Positions 26,446 to 36,859 of a stretch of DNA of 64,000 nucleotides are shown one piece after another. Position numbers and translations under genes: made by a program. Origin of the DNA: Epinephelus fuscoguttatus (Eukaryota > Chordata > Actinopteri > Perciformes > Serranidae); the NCBI RefSeq assembly GCF_011397635.1, contig NC_064764.1, positions 37,670,777-37,734,776 of the forward strand, in the 5' to 3' direction. Positions within the stretch are counted from its first letter, which is position 1. Each line of letters starts with the position of its first letter. The notes beneath the pieces are model-generated. The model had not been told where the DNA came from and did no database searches. It saw nothing but the letters and a program-made list of their open reading frames with translations.

Positions 26446-28876
26446 GGTGTGGTGCAGCTCACTGGATGCCTCAGGGTGCAGAGTTCATACAGGACGCAGC
26501 CCAGAGACCAGATATCCCTGCAGAGAGGACACACACACACACACACACACACACATGAAAGGGAAGTTAAATACAATCTGACAATAATTTAACCGCAATA
26601 ATTTCACAGACAAACTCCCTGATGTTGTGACATCACCTCCAGATGTCCTCTCAGCTCTGTGTTGAAACAGAATCGGGGAGTGTTTTCATCTCGTCACCAT
26701 GAAGCAGCTTCTTCGCTGCATCTTGTGTAACTCGACAAATGCCTTGTTAGAACATGATTTTGGGGCAAGGCTGAACATTACCCTCTGTCCCCCTGAGCTA
26801 AACTCATAAACACACCACAAACTAAACCATAATGTCAAAACCCAGAGCTGGGAGGCGTCCAGTCAGAGCGCAGATCCCTACAGAAACATCTCATAAAAAA
26901 AAGTTTTGCGTCTGGACCCATACAACAGATTTTGGCACGGAGCCTTATTGGCAGGGAAGCAAGTATGTGCATGTGTGCTGTTGTATTTCTGTCTTTGTGA
27001 GGTCCGGCTGAAGTTTTAGAGTTTGAGAATCAAATTAAAGACATCTTTTTTATTCTTCAAAGCATAGTTTGAGAGTTTAGACTTGGTTTGAGGGGAACGT
27101 TCAGACTCAGGTTGAGGTGGAGGTTAGAGGTGGGGGCTCAGGCATCATGTATGATGTGAATAAGAGTCTCACAAGTACAGCAGTGTGAGCATGTCTGTGT
27201 GAGTGTGGGAAAGTGGAAGTAACTTTGACCTCGACTGTATCAAAACAAGAGAGCAGAGAACAGAGCAGCGATCTGTCTCAACACGCAGAAAGAGAAAGAG
27301 AGGGCAGAGGATGATAATCAGTGCGTGTGTGTGTTTGCTGCACATCTGAGCTCCCTGTCAGCAACTGCATCTGTGTGTGTGTGTGTGTGTACATGTTGTT
27401 GTTGAAATGAGTGCATGTGCAGGACCATGTGCTCTTATCTCAACCATAAAAATAAAAAAGAGGAAGCTCCTCTCTGCACACAGGGTCAGAGTTCATGTTG
27501 ACCTTGGTCAGCTCTCTAAGCCCCTCCCACAAGCAGTAACTGTCCAATCATAGCTCAGACACGATCACCAGGCACAGCAGGCAGTGTTGAAGCAGTGTGT
27601 ATGGTGCTGCTGTCACAGAGATATTCTTCATTCAGGCGTCCCTTTCTAACTAAAAAGACTCGAGCAAAATTGTGAGGAAAGGCGCATGAATGTTCCTATC
27701 TAGAGCTGGTGTTTGGTTTGTCCATTCTAGGCTACTGTAGGAACATTAATTTAACATTTCAGGAGGCAAATAAAATCAGACAGATAAAAAAATACAAAAA
27801 TAAAATGGAATAAACTACCCAACAATAATTAGATAAAATCACTAATAATAAAACAGATAACACATGTTGGAAACAACTCTGTTACGACTTCTTTTTCGTA
27901 ATTAATGCCAGCGCACCATTTTGCTTCTAAGCTCCAGGAGCACATCATAAAGTATGTACAGAGACGCATCCTCTGTGTGAAGGGTGGACCCGGACACTAT
28001 CAGAGTTCAGGCTGACGTCAGCAGCTCTGACCTGATCTTTATTGTGTTCGGGAAAGTACACACTCATTACAGTTCCAGCTAACATCACCTGAGACAGTTA
28101 CATTTGGCAAACAGATCAGTTAGTCCTCCAGTATATAAAATCAGAATAAAATAACTTGTGTTAAATGTTTCTTCATCCACTGCAATGTAAGATCACTGCT
28201 GTTTCTTTATGAGCATGTCTTCTACGCAGATCATACACTGTTGTTGTTGTTTTTCTGCTGCAGTTAAATAAACGGTCACTCTGTTTATGAAAATGATTTC
28301 TGTGGTTAATTTCAGCTTGTTCTGGTTCCAGATGGGTGCGACCAGTAGTAATATATAATGACGACTATCAGAGTCTTAATCAGTCAGAATTAATCTCCGC
28401 TTTGTTTCTGTCGTTGACAGTTTACAGGATCCTCCCTGAACTGACCAGAGTAGACTGACCTCACCCTGCTGGGATTCACTGCACATTGAAACAAACAACC
28501 TGTACCATCTACACCACAGACTGTATTAACACTAGACACTGAGGGATGGAAGATAATTGTACTATAATAGTTTTGGCAGTTAATATACAGTCTGGGTGAC
28601 TTTACCTGCATTAGGTGCAATGACCTGCCTCTTATTATTGATTATTATTATTGATTATTACAGCTGTAGCTTTTAAAAATGTCATATTTCCTTTCTGTTT
28701 ATGTAATAGGCTAAACATTTTATTTATTTCAGTCAAGTCTGACTTTTTTTTGTTAGTCTGTATATGCACATACGTCTTGTTGTTGTAGGGTCGATTCTCG
28801 CAGATCTCTGGGGAGAGGTAGTACGGAGTCCCAACACAGGTCCTCGCCAGCTCCATGGTGCTGCACACACACAGGT

Positions 28877-28907
<31 letters not shown>

Positions 28908-30731
28908 AGTCAGGGTTTAACATGTAACGTCACATAAGCATGTAAAATCACTCCTTGTCTTTATATACCAGATATCAACAGACACCTTCCAAACATGCCT
29001 CCAAACACCCACAGTCACTGTTAGTGCACAATCATACATTTGTCAGTGTTAATATGAGGCTTTAAAACTGGAGCTGCACAATACATCTTTTTTTTTTATC
29101 TTCATCACGGAGTCAACTCACACGATAAACACATCACGAAACACATTTTTCACTCCGATTTTTGGAGTGAGCTGAAAGAGAATATGAGTAGAAAACTGCA
29201 AAAACTGATATATATATATATATATTTCTTTCTTTTTTCTTTAAATCCAGAGCTGAGCACACTTTAATATCTGTTTATTTATCACAAGTAATACTGTCAT
29301 CATGATACTCAACAAGGTTAAAGTATATTAAACACCTTCCTTATATTGTGCAGCTCTATTTAAAACCTTTCTGCGCTCAGATAAAAACATCTTTCCTGGC
29401 TGAATAACATCAGACAGCAGTCTGGATCAGATCAGGCTCTAAAAAGCCGATCCCAATCAGTTAAGAAATGTTTAGACCAGTCCCGATACCAATCCTCGAG
29501 TTCGGATAAAAACATCCCAACTGATTTTTCACCCTCTGGACTTTTCTCTCATCTTTGACTTTTAGTAAAATATTGATCATTTGAACAGCTACTGGAATAA
29601 AATTATGTGGAAATGTATGAGCAGAAATGTCTCTGTGGTTGAACTGATGACAACTCAGAGACATCTGAGACGTGATAAGGAGCCCAGCTTAGATGTTGCT
29701 TCACTGTGAGGGGTCGTAAGCATAACAGGTTGGAAACACTGGTTTAATATTTAATATTTATTACCAACTGTAAGCCTCTAACTCATCACTGTATCCTGTT
29801 TGCTCGGTTTCATAGACTTTTTCATTGGTATTCTCTTGTTTACAGAGCTGTTCTTGACCTACTTCAGCATATTTATATGTGTACATTAAGCAAAAAATTG
29901 AGGATGGCTGCTCTCTGTTGACAGAACTTGATTTTATTGTCTGTACCTAGGGTACATACAGAGTTTGGCAAGCGTGCATTTATGTCTGCTGCTCCTCATA
30001 TGTGGTATCCCCTGCAGAAGGACGTAAAGTTGCACTCAGTGGTTCCTCTCGGCTGTTTCAAAACACTGCTGCAGGATTTTTGTACACAGTCTTCTATATG
30101 CCAATGTCAGGGTGTATCGTAGCTGGTTTTTGTCATCATGTGTAGTTGCCCTTTTTGTGTTTTTATGGTTCACCTATAGCATATATTAACATACTTCAGG
30201 CTTTTCTTTGTTGTGTTCTTACTTTGTGTTTTATATTGCTTGTTTTAGAGCTTTACATTTTTATTCTGTATTTTTGTTCAATGTTGTCTGTCCGTAACTT
30301 TATGTTGCTGCTTGTCTCGACTAGGACACTCTTGAAAACACATTTTTAATCTCAAGAGGTTAAATAAATTGATTTTATTTTATCATATAGTTTCATTGTG
30401 TGTTTTTTTTAATCTTAATCTTAAAGGTAAACCAGTTAACTTCAGCTGTTGGATACATGTTGTGGAGCAGAAATATAAAGTAACATAAAAGGAATACGCT
30501 CATATAAAGTACATCACAACTGTACTATCTTTTCTTATCTATCAAGAAACACTAAAAGGACCTGTGTACTCAGTATTTACAGGACACAAATCAGATCTGT
30601 GGAGTTCTGCAGGCTGACCATTATTTCCACAACATGTGTGTTTACATGTCCCGGTCGACAGTTTATGGAATGATAATGACTTGTTCGGAGGTTTTCCATG
30701 TGTTACAGAGCACTCAGTGATTAACAGCTGC

Positions 30732-30769
<38 letters not shown>

Positions 30770-30927
30770 GATGACACTGACTTACTTATTCAACATTCTT
30801 GCGATTCCAAAGTCCCCTAGCTTTGCTTTCAACCCTCCGTTGGTGAGGAAGATATTCTGCAGCAGAGGGAGAGCAGGAATGAAAGCACGTCTGTGTTCAG
30901 CAGGAAAACAGTGACTGTGCATGTTTC

Positions 30928-30967
<40 letters not shown>

Positions 30968-32270
30968 GGAAACAGATATGATTGATGAAAGATAGTGATG
31001 GTTGTGAACAGAGACGCAGTTATTCTGGGAGTTGGCACACAGCGAGCTCTTTGTTGAGAAGCTCTGGACGGTTCAGCCTCACAATCCTCTGGACGCTGTA
31101 ATAACACTCGTTAATTAAAAAGTTAAACCTCGGGCTCTGTGGGTGATGTTGTTTACATGTACAAGTTGTACCAGGAATGCATGATGTACTGTATGCTGCA
31201 TCAGCCTCATAACCCAGTTAAAGTCACAGTCCGCCCAAAATCTTGGCCTGAGAGGAAGCTGTGAAAAGCTTCTAACAGCAGCTGTGATCAGGTCAAATCC
31301 AGGTCTCCAAACTTTATTTATACAGCTGACTGCGCACAGACAGGTACATAACTTTACACCTTATAAGAATTTTTTTCTTATATTCTCCTCATAAACTTTT
31401 CTCTGTGAGGTTTATGAGTGTTTCAAGTCAGATTCATCAAACTGTCGTAACAGCACAAATTTTTTTGTAAATCACTCGTTTTAATTTGATGAAACTCCCC
31501 AAAATAGTCAGTTTAATTCACAAGAATAAAGTCCTTCTGACATAAATCAACAGACAAGTTTAGATTCTATATATTTATTATTGTGTCTCTAACAATTTAT
31601 ATATTTTCTAAAGATTTTTCTTTTGGGCTTTTTGCCTTTATTAGATACGACAGTCTAAGTGTGAGAGGGGCAGCGAGAGAGGGGATGACAAGCAATAATT
31701 TTTTCGTACAAAACAAAGTTTGAAGACATCACTTTGGACTCTGGGAACTTTTATCTCAGTATTTTTCACTATGTTCTGACATTTTATAGAGTAAATGATA
31801 TCTATTAATCATAAATGTAACTGACTTATTAAATGATGAAAATAATTGTTAGTTGCAGCCCTGAGCTGTTGATCAGAGGAGTTAGAGCCACAGACTTCAG
31901 TGTTTCTCAGAGTAAACTGACAGAGTATTCCCTGACGGTGTGTTGAGTTGGCTCAGAAAGTGAAAGCAGTGGATGTGTGAGTGTGTTCGCTTCCACACAC
32001 CTGAGCTTTGATGTCTCTGTGGAGGATCTTCCTGTCGTGGATGTGTTTGAGTCCAAGGCAGATCTGAATGAACCAGTCCACGACCTGAGAGACACACAGC
32101 TCAGTGTTACCCCGTCACTGTGTGTGTAATTATTAGATTCATTGAAACCAAATGACGTCAGCTCTCCACCTCACCTGCTGCTCTGTGAAGAAGACTCCTC
32201 TCTGCATGTTGATCTTCTTCATCAGATCTCCTCCGTCACAGAACTCCATCACTATGTACAGGCTGCCCCT

Positions 32271-32319
<49 letters not shown>

Positions 32320-32682
32320 ACCATATACTGTACAATGATCCCATGTATATGGAGTCACCCTCACCTTGAAATGAGCTGATGAAGGAGACGATGTTTGGGT
32401 GTTTCATTTTCGACAGCAGCGTCACTTCTTTCTTGGACCCTTCCTTTTCCCGTGCTGACATCTGAGCAGTGAACACACCTTTAACTTATAATCAATCAAA
32501 CACAGACAGACACCAACTGTGGTTTTAAAACATTGGTGAGTAACAAGCTGAAGCCGTACCTTTCTGAGGTTGATCTGTTTGACGACACACTGTCTGTCTC
32601 CACGTCCCCCTCTGTCCTGAACCAGGAAGGCTTTCCCAAACGCACCCTCTCCGATCTGACGGATGACCTCATAGTTGTTCAT
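12230..32682 (-). CDS. nek5: NEK5, NIMA-related serine/threonine kinase (23 coding exons)
   Basis: Coding exons in gene order: 32682-32560, 32461-32365, 32272-32175, 32084-32001, 30856-30786, 28860-28774, 26517-26463, 25084-24971, 23501-23415, 21374-21287, 20230-20118, 18990-18938, 18811-18650, 17686-17608, 17034-16921, 16526-16446, 15753-15682, 15290-15210, 13830-13711, 13624-13450, 13146-13036, 12929-12803, 12539-12230. They sum to 2502 nt (833 residues plus stop; human about 708). Kinase domain about residues 4-260: glycine loop GEGAFGKA (11-18), K35, HRDIKAQN (D130), DFG (D149), [41 protein letters not shown] and the tail block [15 protein letters not shown] fit NEK5 rather than NEK1 or NEK3. 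The middle (about 375-560) is basic and coiled-coil-like; the tail is very acidic and carries a duplicated motif. NEK-family kinases act at cilia and centrosomes. Exon 12 start and exon 15 end are the least certain boundaries. Confidence 0.93.
13036..13624 (-). other. NEK5 exons 20 and 21 carrying a repeated tail motif
   Basis: Exon 20 (13624-13450) contains [17 protein letters not shown], and exon 21 (13146-13036) contains [17 protein letters not shown]. They align without gaps over about 24 residues, sharing RR-x-W, P, TLL and ALA, each followed by a serine. The two exons have different lengths and are joined in phase 1. The second copy resembles the human NEK5 tail block RRQWDGGAPQTLL. Confidence 0.7.
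14330..15194. mobile_element. Harbinger/ISL2EU-like non-autonomous transposon in a NEK5 intron
   Basis: The left end GGGTGAATCCTGATTCACCC and the right end GGGATTCACCC are inverted repeats, flanked on both sides by the same TTA (14327-14329 and 15195-15197). Subterminal regions also pair: 'aggggtaggggtgtcccaattct' on the left against 'gtgtcccaattctta...aggggtaggggtagggc' on the right. It is about 865 bp with no transposase frame. It lies between NEK5 exons 18 and 19, its edge only 12 bp inside the intron. The TTA duplication fits the Harbinger superfamily; the family name is from recalled end sequences. Confidence 0.75.
16070..16440. repeat. Dispersed repeat fragment in a NEK5 intron
   Basis: Shares the phrase 'ctgtccacagcagtgcactg' and the following 'cttctccaaattg...gactgacac' with 17860-17960 ('cctccacagcagtacattg', 'tttctccaaactgg...tgactgacat'). 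This marks two copies of the same interspersed family within 2 kb, in the same orientation. No coding content. Confidence 0.55.
16665..16960 (-). repeat. 42-bp minisatellite in frame with NEK5 exon 15 (seven copies)
   Basis: Seven tandem copies of a 42-bp unit, encoding GHTPQD(R/S)RQEGQQV in the NEK5 frame on the minus strand; the first copy is [13 protein letters not shown]. Each unit carries the splice donor sequence CAG|GTAGGA, at 16921 and then every 42 bp down to about 16669. Because 42 is a multiple of three, any donor leaves the next exon in frame. Reading past the last copy meets a stop (GEF then stop). The same array gives open frames on the other strand, taken as shadows. Confidence 0.9.
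17785..18130. repeat. Dispersed repeats between NEK5 exons 13 and 14
   Basis: 17785-18005 begins 'caaggtccagtgtgtaagat', the opening of a perciform interspersed repeat, and pairs with the copy at 16070-16440. 18060-18125 is the 'ctaagcaaagctaac' repeat also seen near 730 and 9860. Confidence 0.5.
19736..20010 (+). repeat. Widespread teleost interspersed repeat (footprint of 'catgtctttggactgtgggag')
   Basis: Contains the run of phrases 'cacagggctgacacatagag', 'attcacacctacggacaatt', 'catgtctttggactgtggga' and 'gagaacatggaaactccaca' that marks one of the commonest dispersed repeats in fish genomes. It lies in the NEK5 intron after exon 11. The open frame it gives on the plus strand and the long frame on the minus strand are by-products. 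Confidence 0.75.
21412..21444. repeat. (CA)n upstream of NEK5 exon 10 (TG in gene sense)
   Basis: In gene sense this is a TG repeat starting about 38 bp before the exon 10 acceptor, with further TG units right up to CTGTGTGTGCAG at the acceptor. Confidence 0.9.
21450..22380. repeat. Nested repeat cluster with LINE-type tails
   Basis: 21470-21560 and 22225-22380 both read as parts of one 'ttagttttagttt...aactataataaccttg' element. Between them sits about 650 bp holding two copies of a poly(A)-end signature: 'attgaatttcccccctgggggatcactaaagtatatcttatctta' at 22030-22075 and 'aatttcccctctgggataaat' at 22190-22210. The simplest reading is insertion of retrotransposon tails into an older repeat. 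Confidence 0.45.
22670..23110 (+). repeat. Perciform interspersed repeat in a NEK5 intron
   Basis: Marked by 'ggttcagtgcgtaggattta', 'gtataatcacctgaaaataa', 'cagcccagaacggac'-type phrases and the tail 'ctggtctgtttgtttcagac'. Related pieces lie at 23195-23280, on the opposite strand at 27640-27770 ('ctagagctggtgtttggttt'), and at 58060-58190 ('ctggtctgtttgttttgcag'), so four dispersed pieces are within the window. Confidence 0.6.
23874..24894. mobile_element. Inverted-repeat DNA transposon (about 1.0 kb) in NEK5 intron 8
   Basis: The left end GCTGGGTTCAGACTACATGA and the right end TGTGTAGTCTGAACCCAGC are inverted repeats over at least 16 bp (GCTGGGTTCAGACTACA). CTA flanks both sides (23871-23873 and 24895-24897), a likely 3-bp target duplication. 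No transposase domain is seen; an open frame at 24455-24718 has no recognisable motif. Its right edge is 74 bp from NEK5 exon 8. Confidence 0.7.
25815..26065 (+). repeat. Dispersed repeat (short retroposon-like) in NEK5 intron 7
   Basis: Reads 'aaatggactgcacttgtatggcgcctttct', 'ttcacccatttacacactgg', 'tggctgaggctaccatg' and 'ggagccgggggttcaaacca', the ordered landmarks of a common fish interspersed repeat. No coding content. Confidence 0.65.
26090..26325 (+). repeat. Second dispersed repeat in NEK5 intron 7
   Basis: Landmarks 'tacctccaccaagatggtta', 'ttttcgccggcgttggtctg', 'gttctgaacagattttgatg' and 'ggcggagatctgcgctctcc' mark a separate teleost family that directly follows the one before it. 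Confidence 0.65.
26410..26442. repeat. (TG)n just after the NEK5 exon 7 donor (CA in gene sense)
   Basis: About 16 units, starting about 20 bp inside the intron downstream of the 55-nt exon 7. In NEK5 sense it reads CA. Confidence 0.95.
26529..26555. repeat. (CA)n just before the NEK5 exon 7 acceptor (TG in gene sense)
   Basis: About 13 units, 11 bp upstream of the exon 7 acceptor. Together with the repeat on the other side, the 55-nt exon is bracketed by TG before and CA after it, in gene sense. Confidence 0.95.
28863..28905. repeat. (CA)n at the NEK5 exon 6 acceptor (TG in gene sense)
   Basis: In gene sense a TG repeat runs to within 4 bp of the exon 6 start (GTGTGTGTGCAG). The same intron has a CA repeat near its 5' end at 30736-30768. 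Confidence 0.95.
29925..30385 (+). mobile_element. 3' end of a non-LTR retrotransposon (LINE) in NEK5 intron 5
   Basis: The frame at 29928-30122 begins with [20 protein letters not shown] and continues with an [14 protein letters not shown] block, which matches the C-terminal end of fish L2/CR1-type reverse-transcriptase proteins. The DNA then runs to 'ttgaaaacacatttttaatctcaagaggttaaataaattg', the usual tail of such elements. The 5' part is missing. Orientation is opposite to NEK5. Confidence 0.6.
30736..30768. repeat. (GT)n just after the NEK5 exon 5 donor (CA in gene sense)
   Basis: About 16 units ending 17 bp from the exon 5 boundary at 30786. In gene sense it is CA. It can pair with the TG repeat at the other end of this 1.9-kb intron. 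Confidence 0.95.
30931..30965. repeat. (TG)n upstream of NEK5 exon 5 (CA in gene sense)
   Basis: About 17 units, 75 bp before the exon 5 acceptor. Unlike the other splice-near repeats, this one is CA upstream of an acceptor in gene sense. Confidence 0.95.
32275..32315. repeat. (CA)n abutting the NEK5 exon 3 acceptor (TG in gene sense)
   Basis: About 20 units. In gene sense the intron is 92 nt and ends (TG)nTAG directly at the exon, so the repeat occupies the whole polypyrimidine-tract position. Confidence 0.95.
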
Positions 32683-32739
32683 AACACCTGCAACAAGAAA
32701 AACAATAAAGTTTCAGCACAAAGAAATAATAATACGTTT

Positions 32740-33660
32740 TATTCATAGGCACATTTCACAACACTCAAGGTCACCATACAGGCAAAGATAGAGAAAATTA
32801 CACCAGATTTAAAATGTCAACAAGGTGAGGAATAACGTAACATAAAATAAATGGACCAGCTGAAATTTGTGGATGGACTTGAGAGGGAGACCAAAAAGGA
32901 GTGAGTTACAGTAATCAGTAATCAATACAGGATGTAACAGGGTGTGAATAAAAATGGCAGTACAGTGCAGTGTGAGGGATGGGCGAAGGTGGTTAATATT
33001 GCGTAGATGGAAGTAGGCAGACCGAGCGACATTATTGATGTGAGCTTGGAATGACAGAATGCTGTCGAGGGTGACACCCAGACTCTGAGGAGTTACCAAT
33101 ATCAAGTGTGAAACAGTCCATTTTTGCTAAGGTGGATTTGGTGCCAGTGAGATGTAATTCATTTTTATCACTGTTAAATTGAGGAAGTTGCAGGAGAACC
33201 AGGATTTGATTTCCTGAAGGCAGTCAGAGAGGTAGGACGGCGGGAGGGTGGAGGTAGGTTTGGTGGACAGATAGAGGTGGGTGTCATCCGCATAGCAATG
33301 GAAATGGATGCTGAATTTATGGAAGATGTAGCCGAGAGGAAGTAAGTAGAAAATAAACAGAAGGGGACCCGAGACAGAACCTTGAGGAACACCAGTAGTA
33401 ACTGGAAATGGTTGAGTACAGTCAAAAAGCTAGGATTTAAACCAGTCCAAGGGTGCGTCAGTGATTCCAATGGAGGCCAGTATGTTAAGGTGGATGTTGT
33501 GAGAAATGGTGTCAAAGGCTGCGCTCAGATCACGTAGGATGAGAATGGATAAAAGTCCGGACTCAGCTGCTATGAGGAGGTAATTTGTGATTTTTACCAA
33601 GGCTGAAATCCAAGAAAAGAAGATCTGTAAAATGTTTTCACTGCTTTTATAGAAAAGTTT
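32740..33660 (-). mobile_element. LINE reverse-transcriptase remnant in NEK5 intron 1
   Basis: On the minus strand, in shifting frames, appear DLSAAFDTISHN (about 33505-33540), a degraded PQGS/LGPLLF-type block (about 33350-33390), [13 protein letters not shown] (about 33255-33295, the catalytic YADD box) and [15 protein letters not shown] (about 33040-33085). The order and wording are those of L2/CR1-like non-LTR retrotransposons. Frameshifts mean it is dead. It is in the same orientation as NEK5 and inside the intron between the untranslated first exon and the ATG exon. Confidence 0.8.
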
Positions 33661-34309
33661 GACCCTCAAAATACTGTGACAGGATCAGGACTGTAACCAG
33701 CCATTTTTATTATCAACTAATCTGATGATTATTTTCCTGATCAGGCCTAATCATTTGGCCTAAGAAACATCAGTTTTGTTCAAACTGTCCAAAAACTCTG
33801 TTTATGAAGATAAAAACAGAGAAACATAGAACATTCTTATATTTCAGGGGCTAGAACCATCAAATATTTCACTACTACTCAATTTAACTGGTAATTATTT
33901 GGTTGATTGTTGCGGTTCTACACAGAACTTGCTGAGGAGGGTGAATGAAAACACCCTCAACCCAAAAACGGAAGTAAATTTAGTATAACAATACTCTTGT
34001 TATTAGCATCAATTAAACATGATTAATCAGTGCTGTGTGTGCAGCATTTTGTGTAGCTGGTCCAAGTTAAGCTGGTGTTTAACTGACTGTAACTGTTTGA
34101 ATGACTTTTATCTATAACAAGGCATCATATTTAATAACATAATCATTTATTATGTGATTAAAACGCTGATCTCAAAAGTACACAGTAGCTACAGCTGTTA
34201 AATAAATGTAGTGCACTAAAAATTACAGTAAAAGCTCAAGTATGAAGTAGCATAAAATAGAAAATTACAGTAAAAGCACTAATACAACACAATTAAATTT
34301 CTAATAGAG

Positions 34310-34340
<31 letters not shown>

Positions 34341-34995
34341 TAGAGTAAAAGTTCTGCATTGAAAATGTTCCTTCAGTAAAATCATGTCAGTACAATCAGT
34401 AAAATGTAATCAAAGTATTAAAGGTGAATGTTATACCATTATATCTGATCTCATTAGATGATTATCACTCATGACATGATGTAAAAGCAGGACTTTATAG
34501 GAAAAACAATATTTCTCATTAGTTTTCTTTCAATTAACTTATTAATTATTGGACTAAGGGTTTTAGTTTTACTTTAACATCATATTTTATCAACTCTTTA
34601 AGTATTTTGTGTGTCAAAATCTGAATTTATACAGTAACTTAAGCTGTCAGGTGAATGTAGTTGTGGAAAAAGAATATTTCCTACTGAGAAGTGGAGGAGA
34701 AGTAGCAGTAAAGTGGCCTAAACTAAATATTAGAGTGTAGTAACTTTCCACCGCTGTGATTAATAGATACAGATAATATTATTCCACAGCAGCCGGTGTA
34801 TTAGATCAAGCTGTCCTTTATTTAAAACCATAAAACACGTCCACACAAACCAGGTCCTGGCAGAAGGAGCCGGTTGCCATGGAGACAGATACACGGGCCA
34901 CTAGCTTCCATGTTAGCATGCTAACATAACTTCACTTTCGGCAGACAAAAGCCGTTTTTGTGTGTTTTAATCGTCAGATAAAAGTCTTAACTTAC

Positions 34996-35070
34996 CTTCT
35001 ACAGAGTTAACTTCTTCTCAGGAGTCACATAATGAAACAAAAAGCGGCGGCAGCGAGTTTAAACCGCTGA
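34996..35070 (-). other. NEK5 5' untranslated exon
   Basis: A consensus donor (AAG|GTAAGT) at 34996/34995 on the minus strand pairs with the acceptor TTGTTGCAG before GTGTTATG at 32687, five bases before the NEK5 ATG. The upstream edge is a guess from the CpG-rich stretch near 35045-35070. It contains the hexamer ATGTGA (35030-35025), a start codon followed directly by a stop. Confidence 0.6.
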
Positions 35071-35150
35071 GACGTTAAAATGTCTGAATACTGTCAAAAA
35101 AAGACGTTTGTTAAATACGGCAAGCGCGAGGGGCGAAACACAAGGTCTGA

Positions 35151-35163
35151 TGGGAGATGTAGT
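35151..35163 (-). promoter_or_regulatory. ACTACATCTCCCA promoter motif upstream of NEK5
   Basis: Read on the minus strand the 13 bases are ACTACATCTCCCA, matching the ACTACAnnTCCCA core-promoter motif linked with ZNF143/THAP11 at housekeeping promoters. It lies about 80-100 bp upstream of the inferred NEK5 first exon, in a locally CpG-rich patch (35040-35140). Confidence 0.5.
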
Positions 35164-36859
35164 CATGGCAGGTTTAAGGTACAACATGAACTTAGACTCA
35201 ACAAGGTGGTAACACCGGCTTTACGGCTCTGTGCTGAGATTTGCTGCAAGATGATTTTAATATTATTAATTTAAGGTTATAACATGAGCTGAAGCAACTG
35301 ATCGTTTACTGATTAATGTAGTTTACAGAAAAATATTTTTTGATTACTTGTTTATTAAAAGTTATTGTTTTCCTTTTTCTGTTTGTTTTTGTTTTAAATA
35401 TTAATATTTTAAACTAAAAATATTAAGGTTTTTGGACTTAGATTATTTAAATTATAATTAAAAAAAATATGTTAGTTTAGTTTAATTTATTTGCACATAC
35501 ATGTCAAGGAAACACAGGGAAAATAAATTTTAAGTTAAAACATTGTACAGTTGAGGTTAGAAGCCAAAAATGGCCCATGAAGATACCTCCCCTATTAAAT
35601 AACAACAATAATACATAAAAAGAAAAAGATAAAAATGAAGACAGCATTATTGAATAAGAGTTCCAGACTGAGAAGTATTACAAAATTGTTAAAGATGTAC
35701 AATTAAAAAAAAAGAAAAAGTACATAAAGTAATTAAAATTAGCATCATGATCACTAGCTGCAACATTAAAGTGCTGAACACAGTGCATCAGTAATTACAA
35801 TCCAATTACATTACATATGATTCTGAAATGGGTCATTCTGCAAAATGAGTACTTTCACTTTTGGTACCTTAACTATATTTTGATGCTAATACTTTTGTAC
35901 TTTTACTTAAGTTCTGAATGGCTACTTCAATTAATCAATCAGCCATTGTTTATTCAGGGAAAACTGACTGTGCAATAAGCTCTTATAACAGTGTCACTGA
36001 ATCTTTACTTAAATTTTAGCATCTGTTCAAACTCACCTGCTGACACTATTATCACATTTAAGTTAATAACACAGTGTGTCTGCAGTCATGTCTCACCTGT
36101 CTCTCACCTGTCCTCTCTGTAATCAGAGCCAGAGACTTCGCTGCTTGTGCAGAGATCCTGATTTAAATCCTGAGTTTGGCAGCAGAGGTTTGGTGCTTTC
36201 TTCACACTCAGAGATCATGTTGCTGTTGTCACATTTTAGACATTCACACCCTGCGATGATATGCACGGCAGCCATCGTGTGTGTGTGTGAAGTTATTCAT
36301 GGTGTGTGTTACTATGTCTCAAAGAGAGTGATGGAAATAAAGTGCAGGACACAAATAAAATACTGGACACATTAAAATGTCGATCTGATGATGGAGCTAG
36401 ACAAGAAGGATCACCAAAGTTACTAAAATACAGGATGTAACTAGAATTATCACCCCGTGGTTGTTTGCCTCCGCCCACCGGTCAACTTTCTTTAATAGTT
36501 TCCATCCATGTCAGTGAAAACATGGATGCTTCACACAGAAGATCTATACAATCAGCACAGTTGCACCAATTCAGTATCTGACCAAATGTCTCCCTTTCTG
36601 TTCCTGAGATATGACGCTGAGTAATGGGCAGAGAAGAGTTTCTGCAGAACATTATGATGTCACAGTGAAGTTGAGCTTTTGGATATGCTGTAGAGTTAGT
36701 GACGAATGGACAGCTCCCCGACAGAGACAGCAAACTAGCTCGACGACATGCCCAAACATAAGCACGATACTGAATATATTAAACTGTGTGGAACTTGAAC
36801 TGATGACTAAAAAGAAATCTGGACCCTGTGGCTGTATGAGTTGAGAACCACTGCTTTAA

